Assembly (NCBI RefSeq): GCF_034479515.1
Contig: NZ_CP140152.1
Location: 4,154,001 to 4,218,000 of the forward strand
DNA length: 64,000 bases
Direction of reading: 5' to 3'
From: Duganella zoogloeoides
Lineage (GTDB): Bacteria; Pseudomonadota; Gammaproteobacteria; Burkholderiales; Burkholderiaceae_D
A model generated the notes under the pieces. The model made no database searches, was not told where the DNA came from, and worked only from the letters and a program-made list of their open reading frames with translations. Each line of letters starts with the position of its first letter. Position 1 is the first letter of the stretch. This document shows, piece by piece, positions 47,820 to 57,196 of the stretch. The translations under genes and the position numbers were made by a program.

Positions 47820-48272
47820 ATGAACCACCGTTTCGACTCCTGGCCCGCCCTGCCCCATCCCGTCATTGCCGTCATGCTTGGCGTCGCCATCTGCGCGGTG
47901 CCGGTGATCCTGCCGCACTTCGACCTCGCCAACCTGGCCGCCAACCTGTTTTCCTACTGCTTCGCGTGCGTGCTGGCGTACCCGTTCGCGGCGCTGCTGC
48001 GCCACCGGATCACCAATGTCGTGCTGTTGTGGGCGGTGGCTTCGCTATTGATGCTGGCCGCGTGCTTCTACCACACCAACATCATGGCGGAGACCGCAAA
48101 CGCCTTGTGGCCGCAGCGACGCGACGCGACCCTCGCCAAGTTCCTGTTCAACCTGCCGCAGGTAACCTTAGGTGTGTTGGGCTGGTGGATACTGGTCATC
48201 CGCCCCGACCGCCGCGCACCGGTCGTGCGCGAGGAAGACGATGAATTGCTGGAACCGGAAGACAAGCAGTAA
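47820..48272 (+). CDS. Membrane protein of unknown function, four predicted helices
   Basis: The 150-residue protein has four hydrophobic segments (PVIAVMLGVAICAVPVIL, LFSYCFACVLAYPFAALL, VVLLWAVASLLMLAACFY and VTLGVLGWWILVI) and an acidic C-terminus (REEDDELLEPEDK). I do not recognise the family. The start is uncertain: MNHRFDSW was chosen, and another ATG lies ten codons upstream; neither has a clear ribosome binding site. It is the last gene of the plus-strand run and ends 15 bases from the small minus-strand gene. Confidence 0.7.
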   Translation: MNHRFDSWPALPHPVIAVMLGVAICAVPVILPHFDLANLAANLFSYCFACVLAYPFAALLRHRITNVVLLWAVASLLMLAACFYHTNIMAETANALWPQRRDATLAKFLFNLPQVTLGVLGWWILVIRPDRRAPVVREEDDELLEPEDKQ

Positions 48273-48287
48273 CATCATCTGGCTCCG

Positions 48288-48491
48288 TCATTTTTCATGC
48301 ACCAGCCTGGCTGTATGGTATTCAACTTCGAAGGCACCGAAGCCAGGCTTGCCGATGGTGGGGATAACGTAGGTGGCGCGCTTGATATCGGCTGGCCGGC
48401 TACGGCTGAGCTCGATAAATTGCGTGGGAGACAGAATCTCTCGTTTCACGGCGATCAGCTTTGCGACAGCAGTTCCCTTGAATAGCTTCAT
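48288..48491 (-). CDS. Small orphan protein, 67 residues
   Basis: I do not recognise this protein. It starts MKLFKGTAVAKLIAVKREIL, continues as a basic N-terminus with a mixed beta/alpha look, and ends EVEYHTARLVHEK. An AAGGGAGG ribosome binding site five bases from the ATG strongly supports translation and fixes the start. It has no signal peptide or membrane segment. It stands alone, downstream of the gltA terminator, so it needs its own promoter in the 100 bases upstream. Confidence 0.65.
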   Translation of the reverse strand: MKLFKGTAVAKLIAVKREILSPTQFIELSRSRPADIKRATYVIPTIGKPGFGAFEVEYHTARLVHEK

Positions 48492-48593
48492 GACTACCTC
48501 CCTTACTATAAGCGGCACCATCCACATACAATTTAGCAGAGTTCATTACTGATGAGCGTTGCGTTTTCCGTACGCGCAGCGACGCTCAAAATG

Positions 48594-48625
48594 AAAAAAG
48601 CCGCCTAGCTTGCACCGGGCGGCTT
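48594..48625 (-). terminator. Intrinsic terminator of gltA
   Basis: On the minus strand AAGCCGCC/GGCGGCTT is followed by TTTTTT (48599-48594). A second perfect hairpin (GCATGGGC/GCCCATGC, 48631-48650) lies between it and the gltA stop. Confidence 0.85.
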
Positions 48626-48670
48626 CTTTGGCATGGGCCGCAGCCCATGCTCACATTGCTTGTGCGTCGA

Positions 48671-49972
48671 TTAACGCTGATCCAGCGGCTTGACGTCGCG
48701 GACGGTCGAGCCGACGAACAACTGGCGTGGACGGCCGATTTTCTGTTCCGGGTCGGCGATCATTTCGTTCCACTGGGCGATCCAGCCGATGGTGCGGGCC
48801 ATGGCGAAGATACCGGTGAACAGCGATACCGGGATACCCAGTGCCGATTGCACGATGCCTGAGTAGAAGTCGACGTTCGGGTACAGTTTGCGCGAGACGA
48901 AGTATTCGTCGTTCAGTGCAATCTTTTCCAGTTCCATCGCCAGCTTGAACAGCGGGTCGTCTTGCAGGCCCAGCTCTTCCAGCACTTCGTAGCAGGTTTC
49001 GCGCATCAGCTTGGCGCGCGGGTCGAAGTTCTTGTACACGCGGTGACCAAAGCCCATCAGCTTGACGCCCGAGTTCTTGTCTTTCACTTGCGCGATGAAG
49101 GCAGGGATGTTCTCGACCGAGCCGATTTCCTTCAGCATGGTCAGCGCCGCTTCGTTGGCGCCGCCGTGGGCAGGGCCCCACAGGCAGGCGATACCGGCAG
49201 CGATACAGGCGAACGGGTTGGCGCCCGACGAACCGGCCAGGCGGACGGTGGAGGTCGAAGCGTTTTGCTCGTGGTCCGCGTGCAGGATCAGGATGCGGTC
49301 GAGGGCGCGCACCAGCACGTCGTTGACCTTGTACTCTTCGCATGGGTTACCGAACATCATGCGCATGAAGTTGGCGCTGTACGACAGGTCGTTGCGCGGG
49401 TACATGAACGGCTGGCCCATCGAGTACTTGTATGCCATGGCGACTAAGGTCGGCATCTTGGCGATCAGGCGGATGGCCGAGATTTCGCGCTGCTTGGCGT
49501 CGTTGATGTCGAGCGAGTCGTGGTAGAACGAGGCCAGCGCGCCGACGGTGCCAACCAGAACCGACATCGGGTGCGCATCGCGGCGGAAGCCGCGGAAGAA
49601 GAATTGCATTTGCTCGTGCACCATCGTGTGCTTGGTGACGGTGTCAACGAATTCCTGCTTCTGAACGTTGTTAGGCAGTTCGCCGTTCAGCAGCAGGTAG
49701 CACGATTCCATGAAGTCGGCGTTGACGGCCAGTTGTTCGATCGGATAGCCGCGGTACAGCAGTTCGCCCTTGTCGCCGTCGATGTACGTGATCGACGAAT
49801 TGCACGACGCGGTGGACATGAAGCCCGGATCGTAGGTGAACTTGCCGGTGCCGGCGTACAGCTTGCGAATGTCGATGACGTCGGGACCGATGGTGCCCTT
49901 GTAGATCGGGAATTCGACGGACTGGCTGCCATCGGAGAACGACAGGGTAGCTTTGTTATCAGAGGTGTTCAT
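48671..49972 (-). CDS. gltA: Citrate synthase
   Basis: The 433-residue type I-like enzyme condenses oxaloacetate and acetyl-Co[13 protein letters not shown] and [12 protein letters not shown] contain catalytic histidines, and [14 protein letters not shown] holds the third active-site segment. A good ribosome binding site (AAGGAAGAG) precedes the ATG. It lies 70 bases downstream of sdhE, as in the betaproteobacterial sdhCDAB-sdhE-gltA order, and ends in a strong terminator. Confidence 0.98.
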   Translation of the reverse strand: MNTSDNKATLSFSDGSQSVEFPIYKGTIGPDVIDIRKLYAGTGKFTYDPGFMSTASCNSSITYIDGDKGELLYRGYPIEQLAVNADFMESCYLLLNGELPNNVQKQEFVDTVTKHTMVHEQMQFFFRGFRRDAHPMSVLVGTVGALASFYHDSLDINDAKQREISAIRLIAKMPTLVAMAYKYSMGQPFMYPRNDLSYSANFMRMMFGNPCEEYKVNDVLVRALDRILILHADHEQNASTSTVRLAGSSGANPFACIAAGIACLWGPAHGGANEAALTMLKEIGSVENIPAFIAQVKDKNSGVKLMGFGHRVYKNFDPRAKLMRETCYEVLEELGLQDDPLFKLAMELEKIALNDEYFVSRKLYPNVDFYSGIVQSALGIPVSLFTGIFAMARTIGWIAQWNEMIADPEQKIGRPRQLFVGSTVRDVKPLDQR

Positions 49973-50042
49973 GGACTCTTCCTTCTTTTAGGGAGATGGT
50001 GCGAAAAAAGTTCTGGTGCCTGGCGGCCTGCCGCTTGTGGCG

Positions 50043-50324
50043 TCAGGCCTGGCGCAACCGCTGCAGCAGTGCGTGCACGTGCGGCAGATCGATTTCGCCG
50101 TCCGGCTCCTTGCGGGCCAGTACCAGATCCATCAGGTCATTGTCCGACAAGTCGAGGAGCCGCGTGAACGCGTCCACTTCGTCGTCGGTCAATTCGGTTT
50201 CATGCGCATCGAGAAAACGGGTGAGGATGATGTCGTTTTCCAGGAGACCCCGGCGCGAGCGCCAACGCAGGCGCGCTCTGTTGGCTGGGTCCGACTGATG
50301 TGCAGATTGGTTCGGTTCAGTCAT
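50043..50324 (-). CDS. sdhE: Succinate dehydrogenase assembly factor SdhE
   Basis: The 93-residue protein carries the RGLLE motif (RSRRGLLENDIIL) that is essential for covalent attachment of FAD to SdhA. The downstream acidic helices (LTDDEVDAFTRLLDLSDNDLMDLVL) are typical. It lies between sdhB and gltA, which fits its role. It is a little longer at the N-terminus than E. coli SdhE. Confidence 0.94.
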   Translation of the reverse strand: MTEPNQSAHQSDPANRARLRWRSRRGLLENDIILTRFLDAHETELTDDEVDAFTRLLDLSDNDLMDLVLARKEPDGEIDLPHVHALLQRLRQA

Positions 50325-50415
50325 GGGTCACTACTTTACACTGCGCGCGCCGTTCATGCTGGAGCGCTACTTCTAAACGAAACGGGCGACGTTGCCGCCG
50401 CCCGCCACTGCGCCG

Positions 50416-51126
50416 TTAGATTGCGCGGCGTACCATCAATTCCTTGATTTTGCCGATCGCCTTGTTCGGGTTCAGGCCTTTCGGGCACACGTCCACGCAG
50501 TTCATGATCGAGTGGCAGCGGAACAGGCGGTACGGATCTTCCAGGTTGTCCAGGCGCGCGCCGGTGGCTTCGTCGCGCGAGTCGGCGATGAAGCGGTACG
50601 CTTGCAGCAGGCCGGCCGGACCGACGAACTTGTCCGGGTTCCACCAGAACGACGGGCACGACGTCGAGCAGCACGCGCACAGGATGCACTCGTACAGGCC
50701 ATCGAGTTCTTCGCGTTCGGTCGGCGTTTGCAGGCGTTCTTTTTCAGGACGGATCGAGTCGTTGATCAGGTACGGCTTGACCGAATCGTACTGCTTGAAG
50801 AACTGGGTCATGTCGACGATCAGGTCGCGGATCACCGGCAGGCCTGGCAGCGGACGCAGCACGATAGGCTCGGTCAGCTCGTTCAGGTTGGTGGTGCAGG
50901 CCAGGCCATTCTTGCCGTTGATGTTCATCGCGTCCGAACCGCACACGCCTTCGCGGCACGAGCGGCGCAGGGCCAGCGAATCGTCCACGTCGGACTTGAT
51001 GCGTTGCAGGGCGTCGAGCAGCATCTTGTCGGTGTCTTTCAACTCGACGGTGATGTCCTGCATGTACGGCTTCGCATCCTGGTCCGGATCGTAGCGGTAA
51101 ATTTTCAGTTTGATAGTGCGTGCCAT
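50416..51126 (-). CDS. sdhB: Succinate dehydrogenase iron-sulfur subunit
   Basis: The 236-residue subunit holds three clusters: [2Fe-2S] in CREGVCGSDAMNINGKNGLAC (in part), [4Fe-4S] in CILCACCSTSC, and [3Fe-4S] near CHSIMNCVDVCPKGLNP. It passes electrons from SdhA to the quinone site. It lies nine bases after sdhA and before sdhE. Confidence 0.98.
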   Translation of the reverse strand: MARTIKLKIYRYDPDQDAKPYMQDITVELKDTDKMLLDALQRIKSDVDDSLALRRSCREGVCGSDAMNINGKNGLACTTNLNELTEPIVLRPLPGLPVIRDLIVDMTQFFKQYDSVKPYLINDSIRPEKERLQTPTEREELDGLYECILCACCSTSCPSFWWNPDKFVGPAGLLQAYRFIADSRDEATGARLDNLEDPYRLFRCHSIMNCVDVCPKGLNPNKAIGKIKELMVRRAI

Positions 51127-51135
51127 GTTCTAGCC

Positions 51136-52914
51136 TTAGAAAGTACGTGGTTTCGGTTTGAAGGTGTCGACCGTCAGTGGCTTGGTCACGACTGCCTTGT
51201 AGTCCAGGCGGTTGCCTTCCGAGAACCAGAGGGTGTGCTTCATCCAGTTGTCGTCGTCGCGGTGCGGGTAGTCGTCCTGGGCGTGGGCGCCGCGCGATTC
51301 CTTGCGCGCTGCTGCCGAGACGATGGTCGCTTTCGCAGTTTCGATCAGGTTGTCCAGCTCCAGCGCTTCAACGCGCGCGGTGTTGAACACTTTCGACTTG
51401 TCCTTGAACGAAACATGCTTGCGACGCTCGTCCAGTACCATGATTTCCTTGACGCCCTGGTTCAGCATCTCGTCGGTACGGAACACGCCGCAGTACTTCT
51501 GCATCGTGGCGCGGATGTCGTTGGCGACGCCCTGCACTTTTTCGGTACCGGTGGACGTTTCCAGCTTGTTCAGGCGGTCCATGGCGAAGTCCGACGCGTC
51601 TTTCGGCAGCGGCTTGTTCTCTTTTTGCTTGAGGTTCGAGGCCACCACGTGGTTGCCGGCCGCGCGGCCGAACACCACGAGGTCGAGCAGCGAGTTGGTG
51701 CCCAGGCGGTTGGCGCCGTGCACCGAGACGCAGGCGCATTCGCCGATCGCGTACAGGCCGTTGACGATCTTCTGGCTGCCGTCGGCGCCAGGCACCACCA
51801 CTTGACCGTGGATGTTGGTCGGAATACCGCCCATCTGGTAGTGAATGGTAGGCACGACCGGGATCGGTTCCTTGGTCGCATCGACGTTGGCGAACTTGTG
51901 GCCGATTTCCAGGATCGATGGCAGGCGCTTCTCGATGGTGTCCTTGCCGATGTGGCGCAGGTCCAGCATCACGTGGTCCTTGTTCGGACCGCAGCCGCGG
52001 CCTTCCTTGATTTCCTGGTCCATCGAACGCGAGACGAAGTCGCGTGGCGCCAGATCCTTCAGCGTTGGCGCATAGCGCTCCATGAAACGTTCGCCTTCGG
52101 AGTTGATCAGGATACCGCCCTCACCGCGCACACCTTCGGTGATCAGCACGCCCGCGCCGGCCACGCCGGTCGGGTGGAACTGCCAGAATTCCATGTCCTG
52201 CAGCGGCAGGCCGGCGCGTGCCGCCATGCCCATGCCGTCGCCGGTGTTGATGAACGCGTTGGTCGAGGCTGCGAAGATACGGCCGGCGCCACCGGTGGCG
52301 AACATCGTGGTCTTCGCTTCCAGGATCATGACGTCGCCGGTTTCCATTTCCAGCGCAACCACGCCAACCACGTCGCCGTCGGCGTCGCGTACCAGGTCCA
52401 GCGCCATCCATTCGACGAAGAAGTGGGTACGGGCACGGACGTTACGCTGGTACAGCGTGTGCAGCAGGGCGTGACCGGTACGGTCGGCCGCGGCGCAAGC
52501 GCGCTGCACGGCTTTTTCGCCGAAGTTGGCGGTGTGGCCGCCGAACGGACGCTGGTAAATCGTGCCATCCGGATTACGGTCGAACGGCATGCCGAAGTGT
52601 TCCAGCTCGTACACGACCTTCGGTGCTTCGCGGCACATGAACTCGATCGCATCCTGGTCGCCCAGGTAGTCGCCACCCTTGACGGTGTCGAACATGTGCC
52701 AGAACCAGCTGTCTTCGGCCATGTTGCCGAGCGACGCGCCGATGCCGCCCTGGGCAGCAACGGTGTGCGAACGGGTCGGGAAAACTTTCGACAGCACCGC
52801 CACGTTCAGACCGGCTTCAGCCAGCTGCAGGGATGCGCGCATGCCGGAACCGCCGGCGCCAACGATTACCGCGTCAAAGCGGCGGGTAGGGATTGCAGAT
52901 TTGATTGCTGCCAC
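51136..52914 (-). CDS. sdhA: Succinate dehydrogenase flavoprotein subunit
   Basis: The 592-residue subunit oxidises succinate to fumarate. FAD binding is shown by [13 protein letters not shown], and the covalent-FAD histidine lies in [10 protein letters not shown]. Conserved [15 protein letters not shown] and [12 protein letters not shown] follow. The start is a GTG ([14 protein letters not shown]), two bases past the sdhD stop and nine bases after GGAG; longer frames were rejected because they run into sdhD. Confidence 0.97.
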   Translation of the reverse strand: MAAIKSAIPTRRFDAVIVGAGGSGMRASLQLAEAGLNVAVLSKVFPTRSHTVAAQGGIGASLGNMAEDSWFWHMFDTVKGGDYLGDQDAIEFMCREAPKVVYELEHFGMPFDRNPDGTIYQRPFGGHTANFGEKAVQRACAAADRTGHALLHTLYQRNVRARTHFFVEWMALDLVRDADGDVVGVVALEMETGDVMILEAKTTMFATGGAGRIFAASTNAFINTGDGMGMAARAGLPLQDMEFWQFHPTGVAGAGVLITEGVRGEGGILINSEGERFMERYAPTLKDLAPRDFVSRSMDQEIKEGRGCGPNKDHVMLDLRHIGKDTIEKRLPSILEIGHKFANVDATKEPIPVVPTIHYQMGGIPTNIHGQVVVPGADGSQKIVNGLYAIGECACVSVHGANRLGTNSLLDLVVFGRAAGNHVVASNLKQKENKPLPKDASDFAMDRLNKLETSTGTEKVQGVANDIRATMQKYCGVFRTDEMLNQGVKEIMVLDERRKHVSFKDKSKVFNTARVEALELDNLIETAKATIVSAAARKESRGAHAQDDYPHRDDDNWMKHTLWFSEGNRLDYKAVVTKPLTVDTFKPKPRTF

Positions 52915-52916
52915 GA

Positions 52917-53291
52917 TTACACACTCCAGATTATCTGTACCGACCAGGCGGCACATGCGATCAGCCACAGGATGGTGGCTGCTTGCAGGGTCAGGCGAAG
53001 GCCGACCGGTTTAACGTAGTCCATCCAGACGTCACGCACGCCAACCCAGGCGTGGTAGAACAGTGCGAACAGGGTCACAGCACTGATCAGCTTGAACCAC
53101 TGCTGGGCGAACAGGCCTGCCCACCCTTCATAGCTGAAATTCTGGCCGGTCAGGAAGGTGATCAAGAGGATCGCGGTGTATGCGACCATGACCACGGCGG
53201 TCACGCGTTGCGCCAGCCAGTCGCGCATGCCGTAATGGGCGCCGACGACCAGGCGTTTCGGGCCGACGTTGTTGTTGACGTTATTTGCCAT
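52917..53291 (-). CDS. sdhD: Succinate dehydrogenase membrane anchor SdhD
   Basis: The 124-residue subunit has three membrane segments ([35 protein letters not shown] and [15 protein letters not shown]) and the heme/quinone-site residues near [22 protein letters not shown] precedes the start MANNVNNN. It lies one base after sdhC and two bases before sdhA. Confidence 0.96.
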   Translation of the reverse strand: MANNVNNNVGPKRLVVGAHYGMRDWLAQRVTAVVMVAYTAILLITFLTGQNFSYEGWAGLFAQQWFKLISAVTLFALFYHAWVGVRDVWMDYVKPVGLRLTLQAATILWLIACAAWSVQIIWSV

Positions 53292-53292
53292 C

Positions 53293-53715
53293 TCAGAACA
53301 CTCCAAACAGTTTCAGTGCCACCAGCACGGTCAGGGTCAGGCTCAGCGCCAGCACGGCCGCCGACGATTTACGCGCCGAATCCTTGTCCAGACCAATGTG
53401 CAGGTCCATCACCAGGTGGCGTACGCCAGCGAACATGTGGTGCAGGAAGGCCCAGACCAGGCCCAGGATGATCAGTTTGACCAGCGGGTAGGTGACGAAA
53501 CCCTGGTAGTGCGCGTAGGAGATCTCGGAGCGCAGACTTTCCTGCAGCAGGTACAGGATGAATGGCAGCAGAACGAAGATGATGACGCCGCTGATGCGGT
53601 GCAAAATCGACACGATTGCCGACAAGGGCATGCGGTAATTTGACAGTTCGGTAACGTGGATATTACGGAACTCCGGCCGTTCTTTTTTGGGTGCGACCCG
53701 TACGGCTTCTGACAT
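53293..53715 (-). CDS. sdhC: Succinate dehydrogenase cytochrome b556 subunit SdhC
   Basis: The 140-residue subunit has the family signature SILHRISGVIIF with heme-contacting residues, three membrane segments, and HHMFAGVRHLVMDLH with the heme His. A strong TAGGAGGT ribosome binding site fixes the start MSEAVRVAP; a longer frame was rejected. It is the first gene of sdhCDAB-sdhE-gltA. Confidence 0.97.
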   Translation of the reverse strand: MSEAVRVAPKKERPEFRNIHVTELSNYRMPLSAIVSILHRISGVIIFVLLPFILYLLQESLRSEISYAHYQGFVTYPLVKLIILGLVWAFLHHMFAGVRHLVMDLHIGLDKDSARKSSAAVLALSLTLTVLVALKLFGVF

Positions 53716-54026
53716 AACAAGACCTCCTAAACTTTGACAAAAATTGGGTGAAATCGGATGAAACATCGATTTTCGCCTATTTACCCTCATACAACCAATA
53801 TCTATTGTTACATATAACCAAAATAGTGTTTTGCAACACACCCCAACGGCCACTTTCCGTAGCTCAACGTATTATCAGCGCAACAATGCTACTGGCGTAT
53901 GACAGCCTCGTATTGTGCGCCTCCCGCAGCTTTTGTGCACTGCAAGAGTCTCCTGCTCCACTCCATGAGTTCGGTTCAAAGACGGTTCACCGCCCGGGTC
54001 CCGGTGCGCTCCCGCAGCCGGCTCCC
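53716..54026. other. Non-coding region upstream of sdhC (311 bases)
   Basis: This gap lies between the end of the gntR gene and sdhC, both on the minus strand. On that strand TTGCAA (53836-53831) is followed after 16 bases by TATGTA (53814-53809), a weak candidate promoter for sdhC. The sequence near sdhC is AT-rich. I saw no copy of the gntR-mdh palindrome here and no convincing gntR terminator. Confidence 0.4.
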
Positions 54027-54854
54027 TTAACTTAATTCGTTGTGATAATGATGTTGTTCGGTCAGATACAAGCCGCGGCGCAATTCCACCGGCTTGTCGC
54101 CGTAGGTGAACGACACCCGCTCCGACGCCAGCAGCGGCGTATTCGCGGCGATCTGCAGCAGAGCGGCGGCGCCATCGTCGGCACAGACGGCGCGGATTTT
54201 TTCGGTTGCCCGGATCATGCGGGTGCCGAATTCGGACTCGAACAGGCCGTACATCGGCCCCTTGTATTCGACCAGCCGCTCGGCGGTGAGCCCCTTGAAG
54301 GTGGCGCCGGGCAGCCACAGTTCCTCGACGATGGTGGGCACGCCGTCGAACGACTGCACGCGCTTGATGAACACCACGGCATCGCCGGATTTGAGGTCGA
54401 GCAGGCGCGCCACGTCGGCGGGCGCGCGCAGGCGCTTGACTTCGATGAACTTACTCTCGGGATAATGGGGAACGCCCTCGTCGGGCATCAATCGCAGAAA
54501 GCGGAAATGCGCGCGCGCTTCGTGGTGGGTGGACACGAACGTGCCCTTGCCCTGCTTGCGCATCACCAGGTTCTCGGCGGCCAGTTCGTCGATGGCCTTG
54601 CGCACCGTGCCCTGGCTGACCTTGAAGCGGTTGGCCAGTTCGACCTCGCTCGGTATCAGTTCGCCCGGTTTCCACTCGCCGCTTTGCAGGCTTTGCGTGA
54701 TCAGCGCCTTGATTTGCTGATACAGTGGGGAGAACGTCGGCGAGGTCGTCGGCGCGTTCGCTGGCACCCCCGTCGCTGCCGTGGACGAACCGGCAGCGCC
54801 ACCGGCACCTGAGGCTGGGCTGTTGCTGTTCGAATTGGGCGGGACGGGATTCAT
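54027..54854 (-). CDS. GntR/HutC-family transcriptional regulator
   Basis: The 275-residue protein has a Pro/Asn/Thr-rich N-terminal tail (about residues 1-40), a GntR winged helix (SEVELANRFKVSQGTVRKAIDELAAENLVMRKQGKGTFV in part) and a UTRA ligand domain (about residues 120-275). An in-frame GTG six codons upstream has a better ribosome binding site (AAAGGG) and may be the true start. It is divergent from mdh and upstream of sdhC, so it probably controls TCA-cycle genes. The ligand is unknown. Confidence 0.9.
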   Translation of the reverse strand: MNPVPPNSNSNSPASGAGGAAGSSTAATGVPANAPTTSPTFSPLYQQIKALITQSLQSGEWKPGELIPSEVELANRFKVSQGTVRKAIDELAAENLVMRKQGKGTFVSTHHEARAHFRFLRLMPDEGVPHYPESKFIEVKRLRAPADVARLLDLKSGDAVVFIKRVQSFDGVPTIVEELWLPGATFKGLTAERLVEYKGPMYGLFESEFGTRMIRATEKIRAVCADDGAAALLQIAANTPLLASERVSFTYGDKPVELRRGLYLTEQHHYHNELS

Positions 54855-54912
54855 AGACCGAGATTTCACCACAAATACCCTTTGGCGTCCAGCAAAAACC
54901 GCCCTAACTTCT

Positions 54913-54930
54913 ATGTCTTATATAAGACAT
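54913..54930. promoter_or_regulatory. Perfect 18-bp palindrome, candidate GntR operator
   Basis: ATGTCTTATATAAGACAT is a perfect palindrome in the gntR-mdh intergenic region. It lies nine bases upstream of the mdh -35 box and overlaps a possible gntR -10 box (TATAAG). Its form fits GntR/HutC operators. Autoregulation and control of mdh are inferred. I saw no second copy by eye near sdhC, gltA or acnA. Confidence 0.65.
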
Positions 54931-54939
54931 AAGATACAA

Positions 54940-54968
54940 TTGACAGAAGCCGGACACAGGCCTACACT
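54940..54968 (+). promoter_or_regulatory. Sigma-70 promoter of mdh
   Basis: TTGACA (54940-54945) matches the -35 consensus exactly and TACACT (54963-54968) follows after 17 bases. The mdh ATG lies about 90 bases downstream. Confidence 0.7.
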
Positions 54969-55061
54969 CCCCGGCCATGCGCTGCGTAGCGAGTGCTCAA
55001 AATTGCAGTATGATGTTGGACTGTGTTCGACTCTGTTCTATACCTACTTTGGAGATTCATC

Positions 55062-56051
55062 ATGGCAAAAACCCCAATGCGTGTTGCTGTTACCGGTGCA
55101 GCCGGTCAAATCGGTTACGCTCTGCTGTTCCGTATCGCTAACGGCGACATGCTGGGCAAAGACCAGCCAGTCATCCTGCAACTGCTGGAAATCGCCGACG
55201 AAAAAGCCCAGAAAGCGCTGAAGGGCGTGATGATGGAAATCGACGACTGCGCGTTCCCGCTGCTGACCGAGATGACCGCCCACTCCGATCCACTGACCGC
55301 CTTCAAGGATGTCGACGTCGCCGTGCTGGTTGGCGCCCGTCCACGCGGTCCTGGTATGGAGCGTAAAGACCTGCTCGAAGCCAATGCGCAGATCTTCACC
55401 GTGCAAGGCAAGGCGCTCGACGCCGTCGCTTCGCGCAACGTCAAGGTACTGGTCGTAGGCAACCCAGCCAACACCAACGCTTACATCGCCATGAAATCGG
55501 CGCCATCGCTGCCAGCGAAAAACTTCACCGCCATGCTGCGCCTGGACCACAACCGCGCGCTGTCGCAAGTTGCTGCCAAGACCGGCACTGCCGTCAAGGA
55601 CATCGAGAAGCTGACCGTGTGGGGCAACCACTCGCCAACCATGTATGCCGACTACCGCTTCGCCACCACCGGCGGCAAGGCAGTCAAGGACCTGATCAAC
55701 GACCAGGAATGGAACGCCAACACCTTCCTGCCGACCGTCGGCAAGCGCGGCGCGGCCATCATCGAAGCACGCGGCCTGTCGTCGGCAGCGTCGGCAGCCA
55801 ACGCCGCCATCGACCACATCCACGACTGGATGCTGGGCACCAACGGCAAGTGGACCACCATGGGCGTGCCATCGGACGGTTCGTACGGCATCCCTGAAGG
55901 CACCGTGTTCGGCTTCCCTGTAACGACCGAAAACGGCGAGTACACCATCGTTCAAGGCCTGGAAATCGATGAATTCTCGCAAGAGCGCATCAACCTGACC
56001 CTGAAAGAACTGACCGAAGAGCGCGAAGGCGTCAAGCACCTGCTGCCATAA
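55062..56051 (+). CDS. mdh: Malate dehydrogenase
   Basis: The 329-residue NAD-dependent enzyme oxidises malate to oxaloacetate. It has the Rossmann motif [17 protein letters not shown], substrate loop [15 protein letters not shown] and the catalytic His in [12 protein letters not shown]. The start [10 protein letters not shown] follows a GGAG site. It is the first gene of mdh-citE-like-acnA, with a strong promoter, a palindromic operator and its own terminator-like hairpin. Confidence 0.98.
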   Translation: MAKTPMRVAVTGAAGQIGYALLFRIANGDMLGKDQPVILQLLEIADEKAQKALKGVMMEIDDCAFPLLTEMTAHSDPLTAFKDVDVAVLVGARPRGPGMERKDLLEANAQIFTVQGKALDAVASRNVKVLVVGNPANTNAYIAMKSAPSLPAKNFTAMLRLDHNRALSQVAAKTGTAVKDIEKLTVWGNHSPTMYADYRFATTGGKAVKDLINDQEWNANTFLPTVGKRGAAIIEARGLSSAASAANAAIDHIHDWMLGTNGKWTTMGVPSDGSYGIPEGTVFGFPVTTENGEYTIVQGLEIDEFSQERINLTLKELTEEREGVKHLLP

Positions 56052-56108
56052 CCGTCACCTCTTCATGAATGCTCGTGGAACCGGTTAATTTACCGATCCG
56101 CAGCAAGC

Positions 56109-56142
56109 ACCGCGCTGCCAGGAGCAGCGCGGTTTGCGTTTC
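56109..56142 (+). terminator. Terminator-like hairpin after mdh
   Basis: ACCGCGCTGC and GCAGCGCGGT form a perfect 10-bp stem with a five-base loop, followed by TTTGCGTTT. It lies 58 bases past the mdh stop. The T-tract is interrupted, so partial read-through into the CitE-like gene is plausible. Confidence 0.6.
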
Positions 56143-56188
56143 CGCTCCTGGTACTCTCTCCCCTCCCACCACTACACCCATTTCCTGC

Positions 56189-57196
56189 ATGCATCCATCC
56201 GAGGTTTTATTCCAGGGTAATCGCCAGCCGCTCTTGCTGCCAGCTTGCGACCACTACGCCGGCTCCGAAAAGCTGATGCGCAAATCGATCGTCCTGCAAC
56301 AAGAACTTGGTCCCGTCTTCGACATCACGCTCGACTGCGAAGACGGCGCCAGCGCCGGCAACGAGGAGGCGCACGCCCACCTGGTCGCCGAACTGCTGGC
56401 GTCCGGCGACAACCGCCACCACCGCATCGGCGCCCGCATCCACGATGTGCACAGCCCGCACTTCGCCCGCGACGTGGAGATCATCGCCGGCGGCAGCGCT
56501 GCCCAGGCGCTGGCCTACATCGTCCTGCCCAAGGTCAACAGCGTGGCCGAAGTGATTGAAGCGATCGCCTTCATCAACGGCCATGCCGGCAACGCCGGCC
56601 GCAGCGACCTGCCGGTGCACGTGCTGATCGAAACCCACGGCGCCCTGCGCGACGCCTACGACATCGCCGCCCTGCCCCAGGTCCAGTGCCTGTCGTTCGG
56701 CATCATGGATTTTGTCTCGAGCCACTATGGCGCGATTCCCGGCGCCGCCATGCGCACGCCGGGCCAGTTCACGCATCCGCTGGTGGTGCGCGCCAAGCTC
56801 GAAATCGCTGCGGCCTGCCACGCCCACGGCAAGGTGCCGTCGCATAACGTCACCACCGAGATCAAGGACCCGGCCGTGGCTGCCAACGACGCCCAGCGCG
56901 CCGCCGCCGAATTCGGCTACACGCGCATGTGGAGCATCCACCCTGGCCAGATCAAGCCCATCGTCAAGACCTTTACGCCGCGTCTGTCCGAGGTGAACGA
57001 GGCCGCTGCCATCCTGCACGAAGCAGCCAACGTCCAATGGGGCCCCATCTCCCAAAATGGGCGCTTGCACGACCGCGCCAGCTACCGATATTATTGGACC
57101 ATCTTGCAGCGCGCCAGACTCGCGGGGCTTACCCTGCCCGAGTCGGCTGCCGCATTGATGCTGCCTACTCCCGTTCACCCTCTGGAACCAAACTGA
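56189..57196 (+). CDS. HpcH/HpaI-CitE-like aldolase/lyase
   Basis: The 335-residue protein belongs to the HpcH/HpaI aldolase and citrate-lyase-beta superfamily: DITLDCEDGASAGNEEAH gives the acidic metal-site region and VLIETHGALRDAYDIA the second metal-binding Glu. Members cleave citryl-CoA, malyl-CoA or related thioesters; the substrate here is unknown. It lies between mdh and acnA, a pairing I recall from Burkholderiales. No clear ribosome binding site precedes the ATG chosen (MHPSEVLFQ). Its stop overlaps the next start by one base (TGATG). Confidence 0.88.
   Translation: MHPSEVLFQGNRQPLLLPACDHYAGSEKLMRKSIVLQQELGPVFDITLDCEDGASAGNEEAHAHLVAELLASGDNRHHRIGARIHDVHSPHFARDVEIIAGGSAAQALAYIVLPKVNSVAEVIEAIAFINGHAGNAGRSDLPVHVLIETHGALRDAYDIAALPQVQCLSFGIMDFVSSHYGAIPGAAMRTPGQFTHPLVVRAKLEIAAACHAHGKVPSHNVTTEIKDPAVAANDAQRAAAEFGYTRMWSIHPGQIKPIVKTFTPRLSEVNEAAAILHEAANVQWGPISQNGRLHDRASYRYYWTILQRARLAGLTLPESAAALMLPTPVHPLEPN

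Noticed and set aside
53748..54035. 95-codon frame on the plus strand in the sdhC upstream region
   Set aside because: It has no ribosome binding site and no similarity I recognise, and it covers the sdhC promoter region.
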